Source: Rhyacichthys aspro
Taxonomy: Eukaryota > Chordata > Actinopteri > Gobiiformes > Rhyacichthyidae
Assembly (NCBI GenBank): GCA_036850595.1
Contig: CM072153.1
Location: forward strand, 12,170,169-12,234,168
Reading direction: 5' to 3'
Length of the DNA stretch: 64,000 nt
Numbering within the stretch: position 1 is the stretch's first letter; every line of letters starts with the position of its first letter. Position numbers and translations under genes: made by a program. Shown one piece after another: positions 35,901 to 46,533 of this stretch. The notes beneath the pieces were generated by a model, which saw only the letters and a list, made by a program, of their open reading frames with translations, searched no databases and had not been told where the DNA came from.

Positions 35901-38625
35901 GGGTTTTAATAAACATGTAACCTCATGAGAAAAGCTGAACTTGTTGGAAATGTGTTGACAAAGCCTCATGCAGTGTGAGGAATGCATTCCAAATATGGGT
36001 TATGTCTGCCGGCAGTGTGTGAGTGAGGGTTCAGAATGGCACACTAAAGGGGTATTTTGGACTAAAAGTAGAAGCAGTTTGTTGGCATGTACCTGAAAAG
36101 AGTTTTTATTTCATAGTGCAACTTTGGATTTTTTCCAGTGGTACTATACATAGAGTAGTTTATGTGGAGCCCATTGAAATGTGTTTGACTTTTTCCCAAT
36201 TTCTTTCTGTTTTCAATAACCAACAAAGTTTAATGAAAATAAAAAATGCAATGAAAAATGATGTTGTGGCAAAGGAGATGCTACTTTAACTAGTTTTGTT
36301 AATACATTAACAAAGCTGTCCGGAGTTACTTAATCATGGACTGTAGTGAACAGTCTGTCCAGTAGGTTTGAGACAGCATAGAAATGTGTACCAAGGCGGC
36401 ACAACAGTGCAAATCTAGTGTGCAATATCAGCAACTGGAATATACAAATTGCAATGTTAAATTTACCTGCACGTGAAAATAATGAGTTTAATATGAAACT
36501 GTGCTACAGCCAAATAAAGTTAGTAGTAGTTGCACTGGTCCATTCTAGTTCAGAGTCATGTATTTCTTGTTGATCACAGCTGAACTCTTCCTATGCCAAA
36601 AGACACATTCAAATATTGCAAGTCATACTGTGAACATAACAGTTATTGAATATCATGTTTTCCTGTTATTTTGCCACTCTAATAAGTGTGTGTGTTTCCC
36701 ATAGTCAGATACATTATTATTATCATGGCCATATAACATTTCAACTGGGTTTATAATAAAGGCATTATTTATGTTTCTACTTTTGTATTTTAATCCCTGT
36801 GATTCCCACCCATTAACTTTGCTGTATGTGCTGCATAGTGCCCATCACTCTCACCTCTCCAGTGAAGCTGTATTTCCCTTTAAGAATCTGTCTGTAGAGC
36901 CTCATGCGATTGTCGTCCTCAAAGGGCATGGTTCCACTCAGCAGGATGTAGGATATAACCCCCAGGGCCCACATGTCCACTGCATTGGTATAGGGCTTCC
37001 TGACCAGGATCTCAGGGGCAATGTATTCTGGCGTCCCACATGTGGTCTTCATCAGACACTCATCCCCTTTTTTCCTGCTGCTGGCCAACCCAAAGTCTGT
37101 GATAATGATTTTGGAATCAGCCCCGGGGTGATAGTAGAGCAGATTCTCAGGCTTCAAGTCTCGGTGAGTGATTCCCAACGTGTGCAGGTACTTGACACCG
37201 TCCAGCACCATCTGCAGCACCCGAGTGGCGTCCCGTTCGGTAAAAGAACCCCGAGCAATGATTCGGTCAAAAAGTTCTCCTCCAGTGGCCAGCTCCATCA
37301 CCATGTAGACACGTTCTGCCGTCTCAAACACCTCCATCAGCTGGATTATATTTGTATGTCGTACTCGCCGTAACACACACAACTCCGACTCACACACTTC
37401 TCTTCCTTCTCGATATCGTGTCTCTATAATCTTTATAGCGTAAGGCTGCCGCGTACTTTTATGTTCCACACGCACAACTCGGCTAAAACTCCCTCGACCT
37501 ATCAGAGCTTTGATGTCGTATTTGGCCGTAACTCGTGGGTCAAACTTAGCTCGATATTTTGCAACCTTCTTTCGCTGAGGGTCCGACAGTTCGGTCGGCT
37601 CTTTAGGGGGCTGTGCCGAGGCTGTGGGGCTGGCAGCCTGGGCCTGGTATGGTGAGGCTGAGCCCATCTTATCTCCTCCACCTGCCCCTGCTGTCTTTCC
37701 TCCATTGTCATCCCCTCGTATGAAGTGCTTGTAGATATCTGTCTGTGGCGGCTGGAGAGGATCAACCTGAATAACACAATAGCACAATAAACTAAATTAA
37801 TCAATTTATTTCAACAGATCTGGCCACGTATATCAATACACATATCAACACATGTTAACAAGGATTTGACTTCTTTAGGTTTCTGTGAGACTACTTCAAC
37901 TTGTCAACTGAATTTTTATGATTGTTTTGAACCTAACCTAAGCAGAATAGAGTCACTTTATTCAAATGAAATTAGACTGAAGTCAAATTATCTAATTTAA
38001 CTGAAATAAAAATGAAGACCTGAGAGGACCGAACCTATAGTTATAAAACCTATTAAGATGGATGACCAGGAGCAGTGCACACTGCATTAATCAATGGGAC
38101 CAAACAATAACAAATAATGTTATTTGTTACCTATTACGAAGTTTACAAGGGCTGCACAATATATGACAAATCTTATGTCTTCACAATAACAACATGCGCA
38201 ATATTCACATATTACATAATATATAATAATATTATATTGTCCTATGTTCAAGGCATTTGCATGTTAAAAAAACAGCCCAATAAGAGCCTAAATTACATTG
38301 TTTTCAAGATCAGATAACAGAGAAAGAAAAACCTTTATTAGTCCCACAGTGGGAAAATTGCATATTGTTTTGCAGGTGTGCCACCAGTGTAAGTGAAAGT
38401 CAGTCCATAACCCTGTATGTGTGTATTTACCTTAATTCAAAAAACTCAAAAATAACTTCATAGTGATAAAAAATCATAGCAAGATTTAACAAAGATACTG
38501 CATTGCACTGTTTTCTTAAAACAATGCAGTTCTGTTTTCGATGTTGTCCCACTGACCTTTTTGACGAGGTCCAACTGAACATCCCCTGGAGGCTCAGGGA
38601 GGACCTTACTGTTCCTGCACCCCAT
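32998..38625 (-). CDS. pskh1: Protein serine kinase H1, 3 coding exons
   Basis: Exons: 38557-38625, 36855-37766 and 32998-33315, all phase 0, giving 432 aa against 424 in human. The N-terminus MGCRNSKVLPEPP keeps Gly2 for myristoylation and Cys3 for palmitoylation, which place the protein on Golgi and other membranes. The CAMK-type kinase domain, carried mainly by exon 2, has the glycine loop GRGSFS at about 113-118, the catalytic lysine in YAIKIIE near 135, HRDLKPEN with Asp near 226, DFG at about 247 and CGTPEYIAPE near 266-275. The last exon ends the kinase domain (DPALRLTAGQALKHPW) and supplies a Ser/Arg-rich tail ending RRYQQQYNG. The region between residues 45 and 85 is Ala/Pro/Ser-rich and is the least conserved part. 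The start is fixed by MGC, although the same frame stays open upstream of it. Confidence 0.97.
34795..34945 (+). mobile_element. tRNA-derived SINE
   Basis: Lies in pskh1 intron 2, antisense to the gene. It has an A-box-like head (GGTGGCTCATCTAATAGAG), a B-box-like GGGTTGGGTC, a CT-rich body with CTGTCTGTCTACTGT, the signature end ATCAAATAAAGGCCAAAAA and an A-rich tail. This matches the layout of a SINE seen across teleosts; the exact family name is not certain. Confidence 0.65.
38149..38400 (+). repeat. Fragments of dispersed teleost repeats
   Basis: Two pieces resemble common fish repeats: GGGCTGCACAATATATGAC at about 38149 and TTTATTAGTCCCACAGTGGG at about 38334. Neither has clear ends. 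A diverged relative of the second (AATTGTCCCACGGGAAAT) is near 49364. Both calls rest on memory of similar sequence. Confidence 0.35.
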
Positions 38626-39680
38626 CACATCACGTTGGGGCCCTGGCCAGCCAGCCACACAGGCCTCAGGGAGTCCTGCCTCATCACCGCAACAGCTGAT
38701 CCAGCACAGTCAGGGCACGCACCATCCAGGCCGTACTCACACAGACAGTTCATGAATAAAGCTGATCAAAACCACTCTAGTCCCACTGAGCCAGGATCAG
38801 CAGTCACCCTTCACGAACACATGTAATATGTCCACTTCTGAAATGTTCATCAATAAGTTTTGGCAGAGCCTGTGTAAGTTGACTTAAGCATCCAACCCTA
38901 GTCAGGAGACAACCAGATAATATCAGGGTCCCATTTTAAATAATTGAGTGTCTGGGAAAAAATAACAGATTATGCAGAAAAAAAAGTCACTGATCAGTGA
39001 TGGAAAAGAAGCAGAGCGCGTGAGGCACATCTAAAACATGTTTAAGTGAGGTTTCCTTAAAATTCGAAATTATTCTTGAGATGTATGAACTTCTTTGAAA
39101 AATTAGATCAACAAAGTTTCAGTCCATTGGGAAATGCTGTGGTGTCAGCAGCTGCAGATAAAGCGGGGCCTCTGGAGAACCTCAGAGTTGAAAGAAGCGC
39201 AGACGAGCTCTGAAATACACAACACAGAGTTAAACATGAATAGTCAGTCGTGAGGTAAGAACAGTACATTCACACTAAATACTTTAAACACGGGCACTGG
39301 CTTTAGGGCTGTTCAGATGGTACATGCTGAGGCCATATTGGACACTATGAACCACAGATATCATTCTACATATCCAGACATGTTTTCAAATGCCTGTCAA
39401 TAAAAGCTCTGTTTTCAACTCCGTTACAGATGATCACTCTTAACCGAAGTTGGAAATCTGATTAATGAATAGTTTTAGTTCAAAAAGTAGATTCGTGCAT
39501 TTTATAAGACAAAAACTGACTTCGAGATGCAGTTAACGCTAAGTTGAAAATGGCCCCAGTCGTCAGTCAGTTCATGTCAGTGTTTTTTCGCTAAAATAAA
39601 ATCACTGTTCCGTTTTCGTAGACAAATTAGCAAGAGGCCAAACCTGCACCGTTACATGTAAAAAGTGACTTATTGCTCAC

Positions 39681-39850
39681 CTTGTCACTTATCCCTGAGA
39701 GCGAAGTGTCTGAGAGCTAACTAGCCTGTTAGCAGCAGGGCAGGACTCCCAAACTCTGCCAAATCCAGCCTCCTCACCCCACTCTCACTCAGCTGGGCTC
39801 TCCATTTTCACCTCGGACTTTCCCAACTTTATTTACGACGAACAACGACT
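39681..39850 (-). other. pskh1: Candidate non-coding first exon and promoter side of pskh1
   Basis: A good donor, AAG followed by GTGAGC, begins at 39680 on the minus strand about 1.06 kb upstream of the pskh1 ATG. The flanking 39.7-40.1 kb is relatively CpG-richer than the surroundings and contains GGAA and GCCATTTCCG-type motifs. The 5' limit and the partner acceptor are not fixed. Confidence 0.35.
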
Positions 39851-40504
39851 TTGTGATACCAGTTTGCTCATTTATAACGCGGCCTGTGCCAGTTCAAGGC
39901 TAAAGTGTCAGGTCCAGAGAAGATAAATGATGTACAGCGACAAGACAAAAACATGTAAAGTTGCCCCCGTCAGTGCTTTTCTGGTCGGTGTTTTTCGGAC
40001 AGGACCACCTTCCCACAGGCAAACACGCGCCGACATTCCACGGCCATTTCCGCTCAAGATTTTCACAATAAAGCACCAAACAGAACGGCATAGCCTCATG
40101 TGAAGGCATTTTTGAGATTGGATCCATTTCAACGGCCCCTATTGGCAGGAACAGAGTTTGGTAATAAAAATAAAATAAAAAAATTGTATGAATGAATAAA
40201 AGCCTTCTCTATTTGCACAGGAAGGAACTGCTGATGTGTAGGCTGCTACATCTTAGGGGCCCATAATGATAACCTGCACTGAGGCCCCTCTTCAACATCT
40301 TTCACTGTTTTTTTTTTTTTGTTTTGTTTTATTTTACACTAACAGTGCAGTGTATTGTCCCAATTAGAGAAGCAGACAGGAGCAATGACACAAGCTTTGT
40401 GTTGTTTATAACTGTTAAATTAACAACCATCAACACTTCTAAAATCTAAAATCAATAAATAAATTAATTAAATAAAATTAAAATAAATACACATTCAAAG
40501 GTAG

Positions 40505-41001
40505 CAGGTTTTATTTATTGATCACAGTATAGCTTTCTGTTCTGTTCTGTATGTTTTGGATAAACTAAAATGTAACTTTGGAAATCTATCAATCTATAAG
40601 ACTTAAAGATCAAGTTCGATCAACAAAGCTCTTATACTGAAAGCCTCATAATAGCATTTCCTTGATGTTTCTATGTGTCCATGTGTAGCTTGACAAGACG
40701 CTCCTCCATCTAACTTCTTTTGTAGAGACGGGACGACCTCCCTCGGTTTGTTTCGACCCCATTAAGTCTTTACCGTCACTTCCTGCCCAAGTCTTACAAA
40801 GTGCTGACTTCTTTCTTGGAAATTTACTAGAAAGTTTAGGGGGGCAGGTCTCCGACTTAAGTCCAGGTTCAGGTACATTACTCTGACTGACTGTGTTCGG
40901 CTTTGATTTGTTGATCCTAATGGCCCCTGTGGCATCTGAGGGGATTCTTATGTTAGAAATATTCCATAGAAACAAACCAGCCTGTAATATAGGTTTGTGT
41001 G
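40505..41001 (-). CDS. Candidate terminal exon of an unidentified minus-strand gene
   Basis: The minus strand shows a strong acceptor (TTACTTTTTTCACAG) just before 41001. It is followed by 118 in-frame codons ending with TGA at 40648-40646, then about 130 nt and two overlapping AATAAA signals at 40519-40510. The predicted C-terminus is hydrophilic, rich in Lys, Ser and Pro, for example SKFPRKKSALCKTWAG and ending NIKEMLL. There is no ATG near the open start, consistent with an internal acceptor. I do not recognise the protein and found no upstream exon. A decayed retrogene, a transposon piece or chance are alternatives. Confidence 0.3.
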
Positions 41002-44000
41002 CTGTGAAAAAAGTAATTTCTAATCAATGCTGTTTTAGTGAGGTTCCACAGGGCACTCACTTTGACCCCTTGTGTTTCATGAACCTCCTAACACAGCCTA
41101 TGAACCTAAGTTAACCATTTAATTCAGAGCAGCCTATCTGTGCAGCAAATACAGATTTAAAAATGGTTGGCAATTTATTTTCCTAATACCACAAGAAAAC
41201 AATAAAAAGTATTGTTTTGAGATAGTCTGTTATGTGGAGTTTTCTTCTATTTTTGTGTCTTTTTTAGTCTGAATGAATGAATAAAATAAAACCAGAGCTG
41301 CTTTCTTTGCATTCACCAATTCATGCTTAATTTCTCACATTGTTCCCTTCAAACCAAGGTTAATGTTCCACCAATAATACAATATACGCATCAGTTATAA
41401 CCAGAATCTGTTCTTCTTTTGCAATGGGTTAACCAAATACCTACATAATGTAAAGAAAGCAGAGTTTTTTTTCATACCAAAGCAGTTTTACGTGTCAAGC
41501 TGTTACACTCTATTACCACATGGTGCCACTGTTCACACAAAAGTCCCCTTCAAGACCACTAAAACCGCTCCTAAGCTTTTGAACATTTTATTATACTGAC
41601 TCTTTTCTCAGTGTGAGTGACACTCTCGTCCTCTGTTTCTTCATGAGCACGGACAAGGTCATTATAAATACATGCTCCGGACTCTAATATTGATGTGACA
41701 GAGACTGCTGGACTTTCTCTCAGCCAGACCTGCACAGGATGCGGCAGACTTTTGCAGAGTCACACTAAGTCTGGGGAAATTAGTAAGAGGAAGACAAATG
41801 TTCCGGAAAGAGAGAAACAGAGAGACAGTTAAATTCATCTTATGATGCCAATAAAGCTCCTCCAATTGGATTGCGGGAGTGGAAATGAGCGGAAGACGGG
41901 ATGTGGGGGTGACAGAGGATGACAGATGGTGGGTAACAGACAGAAATATATAGGGATGATGCGGTAGAGAGTTATCAGAATGGAGAAGAAGACAATATGG
42001 AGAGATAGGGAGGATAAGACAAAGCACTGGAACAAAAGCAGAACAGTGTCTCTGAGGGTTAGCGCTGTCCGGACAGCCTGGATCTGCAGTGCAGCTGAGG
42101 TCATGGCCTCTCCTGCTCTGCAACTCGCTGCTACATAGTCATCATTGTGATTGATTACCTCTTTGTCGCACTCTGATTAAGATGCTTTGTCTGGGCTTCA
42201 ATTGAAACTGTGTATTCCTCTGCATTGCAACACACACACACACCCCGTCCCTGTCTAGTTCCGCTCTGTGTTGGGCTGTCCCTCACTCTCTGTTTCCCCC
42301 TTTCTCACACCCAAAAGGTCAATATCATCTGTTAGATCCAAATTTGCTGACTGCTGTATTATTTATCCATACAGAAGAAGAGGAGCTGCTCTATTAAAAG
42401 CTCAATTGACTCCGTCTGTGTCTCTGGCTCCATTAATATTCCCATAATGCCCCACCCCCTCAGTGTGTGAATGTGTGTGTGAGAGTTTGAAAGTGTTGGC
42501 CAGGGCTGTGTGTTGTGTGTTTGAGATGCTGCAGAGGATGAGTAAGCCACCGAGAGCATACTGTTTGTGTGGTCGAGGATTTATTACATTATGTGGACGT
42601 GTATCGACCCTACAGTCTTTGTTCTTTTGCCACAATAAGAGGAACATTAAGGTGGTGCTGTGAAAACCACCTGCAAATATTCTCATCATAAAGTGCTAAT
42701 GCTGTGTACACCTGTCATCCATAACATTAGGAGTACATATCGGTGGAATACAGAAAATGACGGAGTTTGTGCATTATTATTATACACACAATACGAGAAC
42801 AAATCATCATAACAACAGCAATCTGACATAAAAAGGTATGTGTGTTGCAAAAATAAAGTCAAAGTAAATGAAAGTTAGGGTTAAATGTCTTTAAAATCAA
42901 TCATCTATCACAAAGTGTTGAGAGTCACATTTTAACAATACCAGATCAGCTGAAAGACTGTTGTGCAAGAAGAAGGCAAAGATTTAAAGACATCCTGTTC
43001 TGCCAGTCCAATATGTTTCTACTATTATTTGCCTGTAGATTGCCAAATGTTGCAAAAGGAACTAAAATAACCCACTTCTGACACACTTCTGTTGGTGATG
43101 TAGTGAACCCAGTAACTAAAAAGTGGGCTAAAACAGACCTTTATGAACTTAAATATACCGTAAAATGATTTGAATTCTTGCTACTGTCAGAAATATTCTT
43201 TATATAATTGTCTATATTTATTTCTGTTTAGTGTGGGTTGGGCCAATGTACTGTGAGTCTCCAAGAAAATGATACAAGTTGATGTTTGTACTCTAAACAT
43301 ATGAAAACCAACAGGGGTTTTGTGGTAACCTACAGTGTCAGACATGATTTGCGTCGAAGTGTATTCTACTCTTGTGTCTCGTCCTGTCCTCCTGTATCAT
43401 GGGATGACTGGACAGGCTGCGGGAGGAACAGAGATGTGTCTGCTCCAACCCCTCAACACAATCAGGTCATAGTAAACGCACTATTGATTACCACAGGCTC
43501 GTAATTCCCAGATGGGATATTGTATTAATACTTCAGTGACACCACTGCAGATAAAAATATCATAAAACACTGCACACACTTTGTAAGGATGCTATTGACC
43601 GCCACAGGCAAGATATTTGTTTTCGAGGGGAATATTGTATAATTAATATTGTAGGGCTTTCTTTTGTTGCTTCAGCAGGACCAGCATTTAAGTACACACA
43701 CTGCAGATGTTACTGTGATAGTAAAATCCTTGGCAAACTATACAGGTTTGGGACACCTGTGATTTAAAAAGGCCAGTGTGTGACTTGCAAGCTAATGTTA
43801 CTGCGTAAGATCCAAAAAAGACCAAGGTTAGTCTTTGACTACATTCACAGCATTTCTGGAGACCCCAGGGGCCCCATGCTGAAGATACCTGGGGGCCTGC
43901 TGACACGTACTCCACTTTGGGCAGACAAGACATGAAGAAAATTGATGTAGCTTTGTCTTTGTTATCTTATTATTATTGTTTATCCATCATTCTATTAATA

Positions 44001-44814
44001 TCTGGTCACATAAATACAGAAATATATGTGATGAGCTGTTCTGGGAACTCCATTGCAGCTTAAGTGGCCTTGGTAATTTCCTAGTGGACATAAGACATAA
44101 AGGTTTCCCTGAATTAGAAAATATACATGAATACTCCCATTGGATTGCTTTAACTGCTGCGTCACACAATGTGTATTTCATGTTTTTATACATATATTCC
44201 AGTTTAGGATAATGTATTGTAACACTTGTAGTTTTATTTAGGAAAACATGAGGGTCATGGGTAACACAGAGAGGGACTATAGCTCCAAGCTAACCTTTAA
44301 TGAACATTCATCAAGACCAACAACACACCTGATCGTCATCCAAAATACACCTTATAGTCTATGTCTATATCTATTACTACAAATATAGCTTACATTAAAT
44401 ATAGAGTTTATTAGTTTATTATGAAAACAAATGATTGCAACAAAAAACATTAATCCTAATTAATCCTATTTGTTGTCAAGCTAACTGAATAAACACTCAT
44501 TTGAAGGCTCTCTACTACATTAGAAAATACTCACAGAATACTGAGACATGCCTCTAATAATAAGCGATGATAATCAGAAATGGCTGAGGTGAATAAGAAT
44601 GTGGGATATTGAATTAAAGATATCAGTCCAGTATCTTTAAACTTTGGGACACAGGGCAAAACTGTGGGTTAAGGTATCCTCTGTAATTTGTTGCACATGG
44701 AAGAGACCTCAGGATAGATTTTATGTAATCTTAGAAAAATGAAGACAATGCAGACTCCTAAATTGAATTAAACAATGCCTTACATTATAAGAGCACCTGT
44801 GAATATTCTCCAAG
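41002..44814. other. Gene-poor stretch
   Basis: No exon, RNA gene or clear mobile element was found. A 153-codon minus-strand frame at 41662-42123 has no recognisable motif. Its length is probably chance in pyrimidine-rich sequence. Confidence 0.4.
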
Positions 44815-45125
44815 CTTTCTTCGCTGTTTCTCTGTGTTAAAACATATATTCAGCGCCAAAGTAAACTTTATCAGCAGCTATTTAACTTCATGAATGGAAC
44901 GTAATATGACAAGTTGTTGTGGACCAATGGGAGTGCTCCTTTATCAAGCATGTGACTTTGCCAGCATGTGATTGGCCAAGGTTTCTGGTTCTGGTTAGAG
45001 GTTCTCATCTATTAAAGTTCCTTATTATAAACTGTAGATGGCTTCATAAAGCCTGTTTTATTCACAAATGATTGCTTTTACAATATACTATTTGGGGTTT
45101 AAACCATTTTCCCAACTAGAAGAGA
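44815..45125 (+). repeat. Interspersed CCAAT-bearing repeat, copy C
   Basis: Contains GGACCAATGGGAGTGCTCCT at 44921, TGTGATTGGCCAAGG and TCTCATCTATTAAAGTTCCT in the same order and spacing class as copies A and B. It is more diverged at both ends. Confidence 0.55.
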
Positions 45126-45991
45126 AAAAATATCAGGTACAATCTAATCGGTTTGTTAGCTAGCAATTCTGGACCTACAAACTCAAAGCATTAGAGTGGG
45201 CTATAGGCTAATGCTAACACTGCAAATGAATCTAAAAATGTAACTTCAAAGTGCTGGAGATGCAAAAAACTGTTTTACACATATTGGTAATTCTGAAGTC
45301 AGGCAAAAACACAGAAAAAAACCCTGTAGAATAAAAATATGACTGTGAACAGAAGGAAGATGGAGTAGTGCGTTGACTTTAAAGATGACCGCACCGCAGC
45401 GAGGAGACCCAGAGAGTGACAGGCAGCCATATTGACAGTGACAAATGCAAGTGAGTTTAAGGCAGCCGAATGACAAAAGTGGGAAGTATTTCCAGAGTGA
45501 GACAAGCACTTTCCTCAAGTAAAAGAAACAAGGCTCTTCAGTTAAACTTCAGGCCGGATAAAGCACTTAAGTAAGAGTGAGTAAGAAAGCACTCGAGTGA
45601 TAAAGTGCTTAAGAAGTCCTTAGGCAGAGGGGTGTAGGTAGATGTTAATTCATTAACTCTCAGCTTAGGAGACAGGCCGCCACTGAGGGATCCACAGGCA
45701 GACGCAGATAAATAGAGCAGAAGGATCTTAGAAGCACACATACTTTTCAGGTGATGTACCTCTTCTTAGGCTGCTTGAGGAAAATGTTAGACTGCAGTAC
45801 AAACAGTGATTTCTTAATGATGACATTATGAAAAGAGGCTGCGGAGTTTGGTTTCAGAAGTTTTACTATACATACTTCTCTTGTTTTACTGTATTTAGTT
45901 GATATTACACTTGAGATGAGGATCTAAAGCATAATTTGAGCATACAATTTTTGCTTTTGCAGAAATAGCATTTGAATACACTGGTTACAAT

Positions 45992-46533
45992 CAGAGGTGT
46001 GGACTTGAGTTACGTGATTTGGACTCAAGTCAGACTCGAGTCTCAAATTTAAGGACTTGAGACATGACTTGAGAAAATGTAAAAAGACTTGCAACTTTGC
46101 CTGCACTTTAACACCAATGACTTGTGACTTGACTAGGACTTGAGCCCTTGACTTGACAGGACTTGTTAGTTATAATAATAGAATTTTCTTATTTGAAAAA
46201 AAGAAAAAAAAAACAACAATTTGTTACTAACTCAAATACCCCATCTCTCCGCACCATTCTGTCAGTACTGGATAAACAAATCTCAGATCTTTCTCAAATT
46301 ATCTACAGCCAATGTAAAATGTACTTTTACTTTGTGAGGCACATGATTTATTATTAACGTGTCACAAAATCTCTGAGGGTTGTATGAGTCTGTTAAAAGG
46401 ACTTGAAACTCAAAGTATAAGACTTTGGACTCTGCTTGGCCTTGTGGGTCTTGATTTGGGACTTGAAGACAAAGACTTGATTCCTCACTGTAAGATTTGT
46501 GACTTGCAAAACAATGACTTGGTCCCACTTCTG
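45992..46533 (+). mobile_element. Non-autonomous hAT-like element, 542 bp
   Basis: The left end is CAGAGGTGTGGACTTGAGT. The right end, ACTTGGTCCCACTTCTG, read inverted is CAGAAGTGGGACC, an imperfect inverted repeat. Flanking octamers GTTACAAT and GTGACAGT agree at 6 of 8 positions, as expected for an old 8-bp hAT target duplication. The interior is full of direct and inverted GACTTGA words. It has no transposase, so it would depend on one supplied in trans. Confidence 0.65.

Noticed and set aside
36771..37373. 200-codon plus-strand open frame
   Set aside because: It is the antisense shadow of the pskh1 kinase exon, whose minus-strand frame shows every kinase motif.
39900..40127. 75-codon minus-strand ORF upstream of pskh1 with an ATG in fair context
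   Set aside because: It lies in the presumed pskh1 promoter or leader, has no recognisable motif and is within chance length; it was kept only as background.
41662..42123. 153-codon minus-strand open frame
   Set aside because: No domain, no acceptor or donor that links it to another exon, and a pyrimidine-rich composition that favours long Ser/Leu/Pro frames.
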